From: Bacillota bacterium
GTDB taxonomy: Bacteria > Bacillota > Clostridia > Lachnospirales > Lachnospiraceae
Assembly: GCA_023395555.1 (NCBI GenBank)
Contig: JAEWYQ010000078.1
Coordinates: forward strand, 1-52,142
DNA length: 52,142 bases
Direction of reading: 5' to 3'
In this document: in pieces, positions 32,636-42,147 of the stretch
Layout: each line of letters begins with the position of its first letter
Position numbering within the stretch: the stretch's first letter is position 1
Translations under genes and position numbers: made by a program
The notes under the pieces: generated by a model
Told to the model about the DNA's origin: nothing
The model's database searches: none
Seen by the model: only the letters and a program-made list of their open reading frames with translations

Positions 32636-33735
32636 ACTTCAACCACTCCATAGGGGATCTCGAATAATTCATTGTTTAACGTTTCATAAAGTCGATCAAA
32701 TTCTTCCTGCTTTAATAAATGATAAAACCCGAAGTCGTTATGTTGATTAAATATGTTAAGTTCTTGTTCAACCTCCGAGACAGGAATATAAAATGCGGAT
32801 ATCCACCTATCTTCGGTTGTATCAATAATCTGGTTGCTTACATGAACTCCATAAATTGGATACCCAAATTTATACATAACACTTCTATTCAGACTACTCC
32901 AAAAATCAACCGGTGGCGTTCCCGCATAAGTACAGAAAATACAACCATCTCCCGGTATTGCCTGTGCCAGCAGAAAAGCTGTCAGGCCAAAATCATATGT
33001 GTTCTCATCATCATATTTCATCATGGGCTCCGGCAGCCTGATTACAAGGATATCCGGTCTCTTTGAGCGGATTAAGTCATAAACTGCATGGTTAATCCGG
33101 TATACCATCTTACGTGAATCTGTTTTAGACCAAAATGTCATGTGAACTTGCTCAACCAGAATATTATAGGCATCCTGGCTGATAGCTAAAACCCGTTTGC
33201 CATCGCTTTGGAGTTGATTGACCAGCTTCAGAAAAACATCGTACCCTTCGCAATCCGGAATCATCTCGCTGATATAAATTACCGGAATGTGGAAGCTTCT
33301 GAATTCTTCCTCCTCATCAGATTCTGCGTAATCATCCTGACTCGGATTGCGATAAAAGTAATACGCAATATCTTTCTCTCTGCACTGCCCCTGATATAGG
33401 TTAAGTTCATTGTCATCTAGCTCTAAAAAGCAAATAATTTCTTTACCGGCTGCTATTGACTCCCGCAAGGCCCGTAGTGCAAATGCATACAGTGATTTTT
33501 GCTCTTTCTTAATATCCGTTATCAGTACCGCATCAGAATGTACAACACCATCAGAAATCAAATTCGTAAATCTATAACCTGTTTTATACGTATTTTTCAT
33601 AATAGAAATGTCCTCGCCCATCATTCCAACTCCTTTTGGAGAGACAAATGACATACTAGAATAAGTTCGGGACAAATTGTCTGCCAGGGCATACTCCTTT
33701 TTTGTGAATGGTACAATACAAATTGTCTTATTCAT
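32632..33735 (-). CDS. Peptide maturation protein (TIGR04066-like)
   Basis: A 367-residue soluble protein of unknown biochemistry, starting ICIVPFTKKEYALADNLSRT. I recognise it as like the TIGR04066 proteins found only in clostridial Cys-rich peptide clusters. It overlaps the radical SAM gene upstream and the ACP-like gene downstream by 4 bp each, so the three are translationally coupled and likely form a complex. Two nucleotide-binding-like segments (a Rossmann-like N-terminus and VLIVRLPEP-type strand near residue 220, approximate) are tentative. No catalytic motif is certain. Confidence 0.65.
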   Translation of the reverse strand: MNKTICIVPFTKKEYALADNLSRTYSSMSFVSPKGVGMMGEDISIMKNTYKTGYRFTNLISDGVVHSDAVLITDIKKEQKSLYAFALRALRESIAAGKEIICFLELDDNELNLYQGQCREKDIAYYFYRNPSQDDYAESDEEEEFRSFHIPVIYISEMIPDCEGYDVFLKLVNQLQSDGKRVLAISQDAYNILVEQVHMTFWSKTDSRKMVYRINHAVYDLIRSKRPDILVIRLPEPMMKYDDENTYDFGLTAFLLAQAIPGDGCIFCTYAGTPPVDFWSSLNRSVMYKFGYPIYGVHVSNQIIDTTEDRWISAFYIPVSEVEQELNIFNQHNDFGFYHLLKQEEFDRLYETLNNELFEIPYGVVEV

Positions 33736-35171
33736 GCGAAATCTCCATTCCTGATATCTGCCATTTTCCTTGTATGCATTTCATTTTCATATGAAAGGAC
33801 TTTATAGGTAATAGTTTCATAAGCTGCTGCTTTTGAATTATAACATGCGGCATTTTTTTTGGAAACTGACATAACCCCTTCATCATCCGCTCTTTTTGCA
33901 CATATGGTACATCGGGGAAATGCCCAGCATAATTTACAATGCTCTGCGGTTAACTGTCCAACATTCAGCAGGGAACTAATCTGGTCATAGTCAAAACCAT
34001 TGTCAACAGTGCCAATTTTCATACAACAGTCTTCATTTACTCTTTCGCATGGATAAAGCTCGCCATAAGCGTTTACGAAGAGCCTCAATTTACCCGGCAC
34101 ACAGGGGCCACCCGGAGCTGCCACAGAAGACAGTATATTGGTTTTAAAATGGCTTATACATGATTTATAAGCCTCCATGTCACGCTCAACAAGCTTATTG
34201 GGGTATTGCTTCTTATCACCTCTAAAATACTCCATATAAGCCAGAAATAAATCGTAATTGAATTTTGTTAAATAATCCTTCGACGGAGGAAGCGTCTCGG
34301 CATCCTCTTCAACCATTGAATAGCTTAACTTTACATCCTTAAACTCAGGCATATGAAATAACTTTATAATCTCACTATAGTCCTGGGTGGGATCAATCAC
34401 CATGCTAATCGTTATATTTTTCATTTGGTCAGGATTTTTCCGGTATAGCAGACTGATATTTTTCATGACGGTATCAAAGGAACCTTGTCCATTTTTAAAC
34501 CTGCGGTTGCTGTCCTGCACCTTTTTAGGCCCGTCAATACTTAGCATTATAATAAAATTATGCTCTGATAAAAAATCAATGACCTCTTCGCTTAGTAATG
34601 TTGCGTTTGTTGTGATACTGAACAGTATCTCTTTTCCCTCAAAGATATCCTCCGCATAAGAGACAATTTCTTTTATCCGCAGAAATTCCAACAATGGTTC
34701 TCCGCCGTAAAATGTAATAGAAGCCTTGTCTGAATCCAGTGAATGAGATTTGTAGAACTCCAGTGCTTTTTTTGCCACTTCTAATGGCATTGTTTTAGCT
34801 GAATGACTTCTTTGTCCAAAATTATTGTTTTCAGAATAAATGCAATAAGAACATCTTAAGTTACAGTTTTGTGTTACCTGTAAGGTAACTTTATTAATCT
34901 TCCTGGCGAGAAATCTTGGGAGTTGGTCTGTCAATGGATGCCGAACCTTTTGTATGTAAGGCAGTGATAAGTACCCACATTCCTGCAAGGCTAAATATTC
35001 TTCCCTGGTTGTTTCTGAGGCTTCTATTGGCTCAGAAACATCTTCTGATAAGATATCGCTGATATATCGGTATAGTTTTTCGTTTACTGCAACGATTTCG
35101 TTGCGAGCCGTCTCATAAAAATAGTAGCCAAACGGCGTTTTATACAATAATACCAACGGTTTTGCACTCAT
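33732..35171 (-). CDS. Radical SAM/SPASM peptide maturase (CcpM-like)
   Basis: A 479-residue enzyme predicted to install thioether (sulfur-to-carbon) crosslinks in the precursors. An N-terminal ~90-residue region may bind the leader. The AdoMet [4Fe-4S] site is CNLRCSYC (C103, C107, C110), with GGEP at 156-159. The SPASM domain follows with cysteines at 357, 375, 382, 383, 412, 415, 421, 424 and 443; the CKLCWAFPRCTIC group is characteristic of the clostridial Cys-rich peptide maturases. It overlaps both neighbours by 4 bp. Auxiliary clusters would sit in the SPASM region. Confidence 0.92.
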   Translation of the reverse strand: MSAKPLVLLYKTPFGYYFYETARNEIVAVNEKLYRYISDILSEDVSEPIEASETTREEYLALQECGYLSLPYIQKVRHPLTDQLPRFLARKINKVTLQVTQNCNLRCSYCIYSENNNFGQRSHSAKTMPLEVAKKALEFYKSHSLDSDKASITFYGGEPLLEFLRIKEIVSYAEDIFEGKEILFSITTNATLLSEEVIDFLSEHNFIIMLSIDGPKKVQDSNRRFKNGQGSFDTVMKNISLLYRKNPDQMKNITISMVIDPTQDYSEIIKLFHMPEFKDVKLSYSMVEEDAETLPPSKDYLTKFNYDLFLAYMEYFRGDKKQYPNKLVERDMEAYKSCISHFKTNILSSVAAPGGPCVPGKLRLFVNAYGELYPCERVNEDCCMKIGTVDNGFDYDQISSLLNVGQLTAEHCKLCWAFPRCTICAKRADDEGVMSVSKKNAACYNSKAAAYETITYKVLSYENEMHTRKMADIRNGDFA

Positions 35172-35848
35172 TCCCGTTTTTCCTCCCTCTTTAATCTCCC
35201 GTCTATCATCCGGTAAACAACATCTGCCTGTGCAGCTATGCCTAAATCATGGGTCACCACAATAACACAATATCCCTTTTCCCGTACCAAGTGCTTTAAG
35301 ATATCAATGACGACCGCTCCGTTCTCCGTATCAAGATTTCCCGTCGGCTCATCCGCCAGGATTACCTTTGCATCGGAAGACAGAGCTCTGGCAATCGCCA
35401 CCCGCTGCTGCTGTCCGCCGCTTAGCATAGCAGGGAATTTCTTATATTGTTCCTCGGTGATCCTTACGCTGGCAAGCAGGGTTTTTGCTTTCTCAGCCGC
35501 CTCCTTTTTCGATTTGTGGACAATCTGCATGGGGTACATGACATTTTCCAGGACTGTCAAAGCAGGGAATAGATTGAAAGCCTGATAAATGACGGAAACA
35601 TTCTCCCTGCGGTGCCGATCCGTCCCCACTTCTTTGATATCTATCCCATCCACCCGGACCACTCCCTCGCCTGGTATCCCCAATCCTGCCAGTACGGACA
35701 AAAGGGTGGTCTTCCCACTGCCGGAATGCCCGATTACCGCATAAAACTTCTGCTTTTCAAAGGTACATGAGACATTTTTCAGCACCTGTATCTTTTGATA
35801 CTTTCCCTGATAAGTATAGCTTATATTTTCTGCCACCAATTTTTCCAT
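35168..35848 (-). CDS. ABC transporter ATPase (MacB/LolD type)
   Basis: A 226-residue ATPase with Walker A GHSGSGKTT (~residue 39), signature LSGGQQQRVAIARAL, and Walker B LADEPTGNLD, the LolD/MacB/FtsE-type group. It overlaps the radical SAM gene by 4 bp. Its partners should be the FtsX-type permeases at 29849-31720 and 36020-37240. With two different permeases it fits a heterodimeric LolCDE-like complex. Such modules often protect the producer from its own peptide, or extract it from the membrane. Confidence 0.93.
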   Translation of the reverse strand: MEKLVAENISYTYQGKYQKIQVLKNVSCTFEKQKFYAVIGHSGSGKTTLLSVLAGLGIPGEGVVRVDGIDIKEVGTDRHRRENVSVIYQAFNLFPALTVLENVMYPMQIVHKSKKEAAEKAKTLLASVRITEEQYKKFPAMLSGGQQQRVAIARALSSDAKVILADEPTGNLDTENGAVVIDILKHLVREKGYCVIVVTHDLGIAAQADVVYRMIDGRLKREEKRE

Positions 35849-35921
35849 TCTGACCCCTTCCTATTATGTCAGGCTTAACCTTATTGATTTTCCAGGCTTT
35901 TTGTTAACTTATTACCTCTCA

Positions 35922-35950
35922 GGAATATTAAACCTTCGATTTGATATTCC
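35922..35950. other. Short inverted repeat between permease and ATPase genes
   Basis: GGAATAT (35922-35928) and ATATTCC (35944-35950) flank a 15-base loop in the 171-bp gap upstream of the ATPase gene. It may be a regulatory or processing element; no consensus promoter is obvious in this AT-rich gap. Confidence 0.3.
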
Positions 35951-36019
35951 GAAATTCGTAGTTAAAAAAGTATCTTTTCCACAGTAATGCCGTTTTCTTT
36001 GATACTACCCCATTCCAGG

Positions 36020-37240
36020 TCAATCAATTCTCGTTAAAAGTACCAGAGTATCAAACCGTAGCAACAACGCCAGCGCACCCCCTATCCCAATGCCCGCACC
36101 TGACAGGAAGATCAGATTGATCAGCAACAGGCTGACCCCGCTTACCCCCACGGCACCCATCAGAACCGGTGTTGCGACGATACAGCCCACCAGATACAAT
36201 AACAGATTCTCAAAAAAAAGTGATACTGCACTGTCTAATCGAGGCCTACCCTGGGAGCTGGCAATTGCTATCTCCTGGCGGTAGCTGCGCAGTACCAAAA
36301 AGGAAACCAATATAACCAGTAAAACAATGCATATGTAAAAGGGAAATTGAAATCGGCTTAACATCTTGATGTTTTCCTGAAGCTTGGAGGCTGTTTCGAT
36401 AAATATCTTGTCCTGAATGATCAGCCCATCTCCACTGCGCGTGTCCATCTCTTCCGCCTTGACCTCCCGAAAGCGTGCTTCCTCCATATGCGCCTTGAAC
36501 TCATTCAGCTTCAGTGGATCCTGAATCATACCGTATGCCGAGTCATAATTGAAATCAACACCGGCTTCTTCAACGGCAGATTGCATCCAATTTACCGGAA
36601 CAAGCATATCTATGGTCCCATCAGAGGTCCCGGAATCCTGCCCGAGGATGCCAATCACCGTCAGCTCTTGTTCACCCACAGCAATATAACGGAAGGAAGA
36701 ATCATCCTTGCTGAACTTATAAACATACATGGGAAAGGACAGGGTGTCACCTATGGATATATCATGCTTTCGGGCATAGCCCCAGGTGACCACGCACTGG
36801 GATTGGTCTCCCTCCAGATAAGACTCATTAAAACCCTCCTCAAAGGCAATCTCATCACTTCCCACTGCGGGCAATGCGTGTAAGCTGTTGACACCAACGA
36901 TATATGTATCACAGATTCTTACATACTCCATCTGGTTAACCGGCTCTATTTTCCCGCCCGCCCTGGCAGTATAAACCGGATCCTTTATACCGGCAGAAAG
37001 CAGTGCATTCAGGCTTTTTGACGTAATCTCCAGCCCAAGCAGCCTGGAGCCGTTACGATTGGTTACCTGAACCTTAACGGGAATTGTGTCAGCCAGGCTC
37101 TTCAAGGCAAGCTCATTCTTTCGGATATTCCCTATGTACAGCCCCACAAAGGAGACTAAAACCGCCGCAATTCCTATTGATAGAAGGCTGCGTCCTTTAT
37201 TGCGCCAGATGTGGTGCCAAATTTCCAATATATAAAACAA
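36020..37240 (-). CDS. FtsX-type ABC permease
   Basis: A 406-residue permease with one N-terminal helix (residues ~18-38), an extracytoplasmic domain, and three C-terminal helices (~300-320, ~345-365, ~375-395). The arrangement is that of LolC/MacB C-domain proteins. It is the first gene of the island and begins with TTG at 37240 behind GAGAGG; an ATG ten bases upstream is out of frame. The domain content is smaller than that of the other permease at 29849-31720, so the two probably form a heterodimer with the ATPase. Confidence 0.85.
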   Translation of the reverse strand: MFYILEIWHHIWRNKGRSLLSIGIAAVLVSFVGLYIGNIRKNELALKSLADTIPVKVQVTNRNGSRLLGLEITSKSLNALLSAGIKDPVYTARAGGKIEPVNQMEYVRICDTYIVGVNSLHALPAVGSDEIAFEEGFNESYLEGDQSQCVVTWGYARKHDISIGDTLSFPMYVYKFSKDDSSFRYIAVGEQELTVIGILGQDSGTSDGTIDMLVPVNWMQSAVEEAGVDFNYDSAYGMIQDPLKLNEFKAHMEEARFREVKAEEMDTRSGDGLIIQDKIFIETASKLQENIKMLSRFQFPFYICIVLLVILVSFLVLRSYRQEIAIASSQGRPRLDSAVSLFFENLLLYLVGCIVATPVLMGAVGVSGVSLLLINLIFLSGAGIGIGGALALLLRFDTLVLLTRID

Positions 37241-37420
37241 TATCTATCATCCTCTCATTACCTGTATAGAAAACAAGATCATACTTACCCCAGGAAAGCA
37301 TTTGCCTAAAACTCTTAGTATATTCTCTCAATGAAGCAAGGAATACGATAAATAGCATACTTAGAACCCGGCATATACACCATAACTATGCCAGCTTCAT
37401 TTACTATAACTGGATACATA

Positions 37421-37449
37421 TATATTACCATATATTTCATACGCGTCAA
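37421..37449 (-). promoter_or_regulatory. Possible promoter of the RiPP island
   Basis: A TTGACG (37444-37449) precedes an AT-rich -10 region (AATATA at 37421-37426 with a 17-bp spacer, or TATATA two bases further). The -10 match is weak. The rest of 37241-37541 shows no gene. Confidence 0.35.
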
Positions 37450-37541
37450 CTATCTTTGTAAAAAAGCTTGCATAAAATCCTAAAATTTTGAATAATACTA
37501 CTTCCTGTATTTGAAATTTATCACCCCATAATCTTTAGGAG

Positions 37542-37715
37542 ATGGATTACGAGACAGCAGTTTATTTATATGAGACCATGTATCCTAGACCATTGAAGAT
37601 CATATGCTATCATTGCCAGCAAGCCGTAGAAAAGCTATTTAAGGGCATTTTAAAGCCGATGCGATGCATATCGGGATGCTTGCACAGTGGCCGATGGAAT
37701 GGCAGGAAGAGTTAG
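37542..37715 (+). pseudogene. HEPN domain fragment
   Basis: A 57-codon frame starting MDYETAVYLYETMY whose CYHCQQAVEKLFKGIL segment is the classic HEPN helix (normally H-x-QQA-x-EK). After ~38 residues the similarity ends and the frame stops. A complete HEPN protein is ~110-130 residues, so this is a truncated gene. HEPN proteins usually pair with a minimal nucleotidyltransferase (MNT) antitoxin; none is visible here. Confidence 0.55.
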
Positions 37716-37725
37716 GTTGACTGTA

Positions 37726-38173
37726 ATGGATAACGTGAACGATTATGTTGAATTTGTAAAAGCACCATGGGGCAGGATGTTTTATGACCTTCTTTTCATG
37801 CAGTTAAATATTCCGCGGACAGCACATCTTAATATTCTTGACTTTGGTTCTGGTCTTGCTGTAACAGCTAATCATTTTGCCGCGTGGCATAATGTAACTG
37901 CAATGGAACCCAACCTTGAAATGATTGAAAACAGATGCAAAGAGAACGTATATAATCAGATCAACGGCGGAATCAATAAACTTGCATGGCGGTAAAATTG
38001 ATTCTATTTACGGAATGAGAATGTTTTGGGCACTCGGTCAGGATAACTCCATCAAGTGTACTGACGATTGGTACCAAAGTATGCTGATTTTGGAAAGCAA
38101 AGCAGCAACCATAGACGAATATCAACATGCCACATTCTTTAATCACTTGTTGATTAAGAAAATCGGAATATAA
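37726..38173 (+). pseudogene. Class I methyltransferase with internal deletion and frameshift
   Basis: From ATG 37726 the frame reads DYVEFVKAPWGRMFYDLLF and the motif I region LDFGSGLAVTANHFA, then stops at 37995. The C-terminal part continues in another frame (GMRMFWALGQ and ATFFNHLLIKK, to 38173). In full-length relatives about 80-100 codons separate these parts, so the gene suffered an internal deletion with a shift. It is unlikely to be functional. Confidence 0.65.
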
Positions 38174-38189
38174 TAGGTACTGACCAAAC

Positions 38190-38223
38190 AGGAAGCCAGC
38201 CACAAAATCGTGACTGGCTTCCT
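38190..38223. terminator. Bidirectional terminator after rhaA
   Basis: AGGAAGCCAG (38190-38199) pairs exactly with CTGGCTTCCT (38214-38223), with an extra CAC/GTG pair inside. It lies 8 bp beyond the rhaA stop and just after the decayed methyltransferase. Confidence 0.75.
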
Positions 38224-38230
38224 GTTCTTC

Positions 38231-39481
38231 TTACTGGCGCTTTCTCAGCACTTCCTGTTCATATCTCTTTACCTCTGTAAACCAGTCTTCCTTCCCAGGA
38301 ACCTGATTCAGCTCACAGAAATAATTCCATACATCTCCTATGGGATACAGCTTCATTTCCTCCGAAAGCATCATCAGCTCGGAGAACTCCCTCTTATCCT
38401 GAAGCCGGGCCATCTTCTCATTGGGAAGCAAAAGCGCATTTAACAGGGCTTTCTGCATATTGCGCATACCAACCACCCAGGCTGAGATACGGTTGATGCT
38501 GGCATCGAAGAAATCCAGAGCCAGGAGCACTCGATCAGAACCGTTACGGATAATCTCCTTGGCAATTTCCTTGGTCTCATCATCCAGGAGCACCACATGA
38601 TCGCTGTCCCAGCGGACCGACCTGGTTACATGAAGAGCCACCTTCTCTGAGAAGAGAAGCATGGAAGAAATCTTATCCGATACCACCTCTGTGGGATGAT
38701 AATGACCGTTATCCAATAAGCACAGCAGATTGTTCTTCGCCGCATAGTTCATATAGAACTCGTGGGAACCTACAGTGCAGCTCTCAAGACCGATACCGAA
38801 TACCTTGGATTCAACTGCGATATATACCTTGCTGTGGTCATAGGGAATTGAAATGATCTCATCCAGGGATTTCTTCAGACGGGCACGGGGAGCGGTCCTG
38901 TCTGCCGGAATATCCTTGAAGCCGTCGGGAATCCAGATATTCATCAGACAGGGGGTTCCCAGCTCCTTGGCAAAATATTCGGATATTCTTAAGCAAGCCT
39001 TGCCATGGTCAACCCAGAAACGGCGGATCTCCTCTTTCTCACTGGAAAGGGTGGCATCTGCTGCCTTTGAGTGGGAGAAATAAGTCGGGTTAAAATCCAG
39101 GCCCAGTTTTCTTTCCCTGGCAAATTCTACCCATTTCTTAAAATGCTTCGGCTCCAGCTTGTCTCTGTCAGCAAATTCGCCATCCTCAAAGATCGCATAG
39201 CTGGCATGTAAATTAATACGGTGAATTCCGGGGATTAAGCTTAAGGTCTTATCAATATCCGCCATCAGCTCCTCCGGTGTTCTGGCCTTGCCCGGATAAT
39301 TGCCGGTTGCCTGGATACCGCCGGATAACTGGCCCGCACCTTCAAAGCCGCCCACATCGTCTCCCTGCCAGCAGTGCATGGAGATCGGAATACTCTGGAG
39401 CTTCTTAATCGCCGCATCCGTATCCACTCCAACTCTGGCATACATCTCTCTCGCTGATTCATATCTTTCTAAGGTAGTCAT
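38231..39481 (-). CDS. rhaA: L-rhamnose isomerase
   Basis: Converts L-rhamnose to L-rhamnulose; 416 residues, the usual length. The start MTTLERYESARE, the SIPISMHCWQGDDVGGFE segment and the metal-site residues in NLHASYAIF and DNGHYHPTEVV match the family. It follows an AraC-type regulator with a terminator in between, so it is probably expressed separately under control of that regulator. GGAGG lies upstream of the ATG at 39481. RhaB and RhaD are not in this window. Confidence 0.96.
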   Translation of the reverse strand: MTTLERYESAREMYARVGVDTDAAIKKLQSIPISMHCWQGDDVGGFEGAGQLSGGIQATGNYPGKARTPEELMADIDKTLSLIPGIHRINLHASYAIFEDGEFADRDKLEPKHFKKWVEFARERKLGLDFNPTYFSHSKAADATLSSEKEEIRRFWVDHGKACLRISEYFAKELGTPCLMNIWIPDGFKDIPADRTAPRARLKKSLDEIISIPYDHSKVYIAVESKVFGIGLESCTVGSHEFYMNYAAKNNLLCLLDNGHYHPTEVVSDKISSMLLFSEKVALHVTRSVRWDSDHVVLLDDETKEIAKEIIRNGSDRVLLALDFFDASINRISAWVVGMRNMQKALLNALLLPNEKMARLQDKREFSELMMLSEEMKLYPIGDVWNYFCELNQVPGKEDWFTEVKRYEQEVLRKRQ

Positions 39482-39612
39482 AAAAAATCCTCCTATTGAG
39501 GATCTGCAGGCCATACCGAAAGGAAAGCTAACCAAAATTCATCACGCCCACAAATCCGCTCTATCTATGTTAACATTGTTGGTCTTAGTATATCATAAAT
39601 TCGGCCAAAAAA

Positions 39613-39643
39613 AAGGACACTTTTTGCCTTAAAAAGTGTCCTT
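39613..39643 (-). terminator. Intrinsic terminator between the AraC regulator and rhaA
   Basis: Perfect 13-bp arms (39613-39625 and 39631-39643) with a 5-base loop, followed by a T tract on the minus strand. It starts within the regulator's stop codon. Confidence 0.85.
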
Positions 39644-40604
39644 ATTTGCAGTCCCGGTATTCCTTGGGGGACAGGCCGTACTTCTCCTTGAAGATGCGGT
39701 GAAAATAACTCATGTTGTTATAGCCCACCGCCATACCGATATCCGCAACCGTCATTCCCGTGGCCGTCAGAAGATATGCCGCCTGGTTCAGTCTCCTGGA
39801 TTGCACCAGCTCAATATAGGTCTTATTGGTCATCTTCTTAATCTTGCGGCTCAGCCAGTACACATTATAATGCAGCTCCTTCGCCAGATGGGCCAGCTGA
39901 CCGTCCTTATAATTCTCCTCAATATAGCGAAGCACAATCAGCATAACCTCCTGGTCAAGCCGGTTCTTCCCCACCTCAACCTTGTCCGTGTGGTTCATAA
40001 GCTGCAGAAATAACAATCCCATAGTGACCTGATTAATGCTCCGGTTGTTCTGCTGGTTATTCCTTATGGTCCAGATCAGATTCTCCACCAGATTCTGAAT
40101 CGGCAGCACATCGGATACCTTAAAATGCAGAAAGCTCACCTTATCATCCTCACTGCGAAGACAGCCGATAATAAAATCACGGATCAAATTCTCTTCCTCT
40201 CCGATCATCAGCAGGGCCTTATCAAAGAATTCCGGCAGAATGATGAAATTCACCGCGATATCATCCAATCCGGCAGGCAGTATCTCCTGGGTGGCATTCT
40301 GATTCAGAAACAGCAGCTCTCCTTTTTTGAGCCGCACCTCTTCCTCATTATTAATGATATGTACGGTCTCTCCCTCACACATATAGATAACCTCCACAAA
40401 ATTATGCGTATGCTTCGGAAAATGAACAAAGCGGGTATGGGTACGAACCCGGATCAGCTTTCCGCTCTCCATAAGCTTCCGGTTATCAATGACAGAGGAG
40501 GTTCTCTCCATATACAGTTCCTTATTAATCTGGGCTCTGCCGTCCAGAATATCCTGCTCTTCTGCAGTAATCTCTCTGAGCTGATCCAGTAATGATGAAT
40601 CCAT
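39642..40604 (-). CDS. AraC family regulator, probably rhamnose-responsive
   Basis: A 320-residue regulator. An N-terminal cupin ligand domain (residues ~55-165; HFPKHTHNFVEVIYM is the sugar-binding barrel start) is followed by two C-terminal helix-turn-helix motifs (residues ~230-318; KYGLSPKEYR at the end is diagnostic). The ATG at 40604 follows GGGAGG. Its position just upstream of rhaA suggests it activates rhamnose genes in response to L-rhamnose, but the ligand is inferred from context. Confidence 0.85.
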   Translation of the reverse strand: MDSSLLDQLREITAEEQDILDGRAQINKELYMERTSSVIDNRKLMESGKLIRVRTHTRFVHFPKHTHNFVEVIYMCEGETVHIINNEEEVRLKKGELLFLNQNATQEILPAGLDDIAVNFIILPEFFDKALLMIGEEENLIRDFIIGCLRSEDDKVSFLHFKVSDVLPIQNLVENLIWTIRNNQQNNRSINQVTMGLLFLQLMNHTDKVEVGKNRLDQEVMLIVLRYIEENYKDGQLAHLAKELHYNVYWLSRKIKKMTNKTYIELVQSRRLNQAAYLLTATGMTVADIGMAVGYNNMSYFHRIFKEKYGLSPKEYRDCK

Positions 40605-40758
40605 GGGGCACCTCCCGTTCAAAATTTTAAAAGACGACTTCATATAGTCTTATTATACAAAGAATGCTGTAAAAATTCAACAAAATTTTCACAGCATTCT
40701 TATATTCCCTTATCATATACCGGATTATTATCTTTCCGGCACTTCTTCCGAATTCCGA

Positions 40759-41997
40759 TTAATACAACGGATATTTGTCGGTTAAGGACTTCACCATCGC
40801 CATTGCCTTTTCCTTATTTGCTTCCACATCCTTCACCAGCAAATAAATTGCTTCCGCAATCACATCCATGTCTCCGGCATTCATCCCTCTGGTGGTTACT
40901 GCTGCCGTACCAAGACGGATACCGCTGGTTACAAAGGGGGAGGCGGGGTCATTGGGAATCGAATTCTTATTGCAGGTGATGTTGGCCGCATCCAAAAGCT
41001 TCTCCGTATCCTTACCGGTCACCCCCATATTCTGAAGGTCTACCAGCATCAGGTGATTATCCGTGCCTCCGGATACCAGGTTAAACCCACGCTTCATCAG
41101 GCCTTCGGCAAGAGCCTGGGCGTTCTCCACAACTCTTTTGGCATACTCCGTAAATCCAGGCTCCAGAGCCTCTTTAAAGCAGACCGCCTTCGCAGCAATC
41201 ACATGCATTAAGGGTCCGCCCTGGATTCCCGGGAACACTGCCTTATTCAGCTTGTGCTCCTCAGCAAACTCCGCGCTGGATAATATCATACCGCCCCTCG
41301 GCCCTCTTAAGGTCTTATGAGTGGTGGTAGTTGTCACATGTGCATAGGGAATCGGATTTTGATGACAGCCTGCCGCCACCAGTCCCGCAATATGGGCCAT
41401 ATCCACCATCAGGTAGGCTCCCACTTCATCCGCAATCTCACGGAAAACCTTAAAATCCAGCTTTCTGGCATAAGCACTGGCGCCCGCGATAATCAGCTTC
41501 GGCTTGCTCTCCCTTGCAATTCTTCTTACCTCGTCATAATCTATAAATCCCTGGTCATTTACACCATAGGGTACGATCTTATAATAAGCGCCGCTCATAT
41601 TCACCGGGCTTCCATGGGTCAGATGCCCGCCGTGGGCCAGGTTCATTCCCAGCACCGTATCTCCCGGCTGAAGCAGCGCGAAAAATACCGCCATATTAGC
41701 CTGGGCGCCGGAATGGGGCTGAACATTGGCATAGGTGCAGCCAAACAGCTTCTTCGCCCTCTCGATGGCAAGATTCTCTGCCATATCCACAAATTCACAG
41801 CCGCCGTAATATCTCTTTCCCGGATAACCCTCCGCATATTTATTGGTTAATTGGCTTCCCATGGCCGCCATAACAGCCTTGCTGACAAAATTCTCTGAAG
41901 CAATTAATTCAATATGACTGTTCTGGCGCTCTATCTCCAGCGACATTGCTTCTGCAAGTTCAGGATCAAATGACTTTACCTCTTCAAATGAATACAT
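40759..41997 (-). CDS. glyA: Serine hydroxymethyltransferase
   Basis: Interconverts serine and glycine with tetrahydrofolate; the PLP-dependent main source of one-carbon units. At 412 residues it has the usual length. The PLP lysine is in [14 protein letters not shown], and [11 protein letters not shown] and the N-terminal [15 protein letters not shown] are family signatures. The ATG at 41997 is favoured by spacing to AAAGGA. It is followed by an AT-rich gap with no strong terminator. No glycine riboswitch was seen upstream. Confidence 0.97.
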   Translation of the reverse strand: MYSFEEVKSFDPELAEAMSLEIERQNSHIELIASENFVSKAVMAAMGSQLTNKYAEGYPGKRYYGGCEFVDMAENLAIERAKKLFGCTYANVQPHSGAQANMAVFFALLQPGDTVLGMNLAHGGHLTHGSPVNMSGAYYKIVPYGVNDQGFIDYDEVRRIARESKPKLIIAGASAYARKLDFKVFREIADEVGAYLMVDMAHIAGLVAAGCHQNPIPYAHVTTTTTHKTLRGPRGGMILSSAEFAEEHKLNKAVFPGIQGGPLMHVIAAKAVCFKEALEPGFTEYAKRVVENAQALAEGLMKRGFNLVSGGTDNHLMLVDLQNMGVTGKDTEKLLDAANITCNKNSIPNDPASPFVTSGIRLGTAAVTTRGMNAGDMDVIAEAIYLLVKDVEANKEKAMAMVKSLTDKYPLY

Positions 41998-42147
41998 TCT
42001 TATCATTTCCTTTCCGGTATATTTATGCAACTCCTAAGGCTTTACTGCGTATAAGTATAACATATTCATTTTGAATATGGAAGCACCAATCCCGGAAGGA
42101 GTCCGGTTTCATTTATAACAAAATCTAATAATAATTATTCTTGCACA

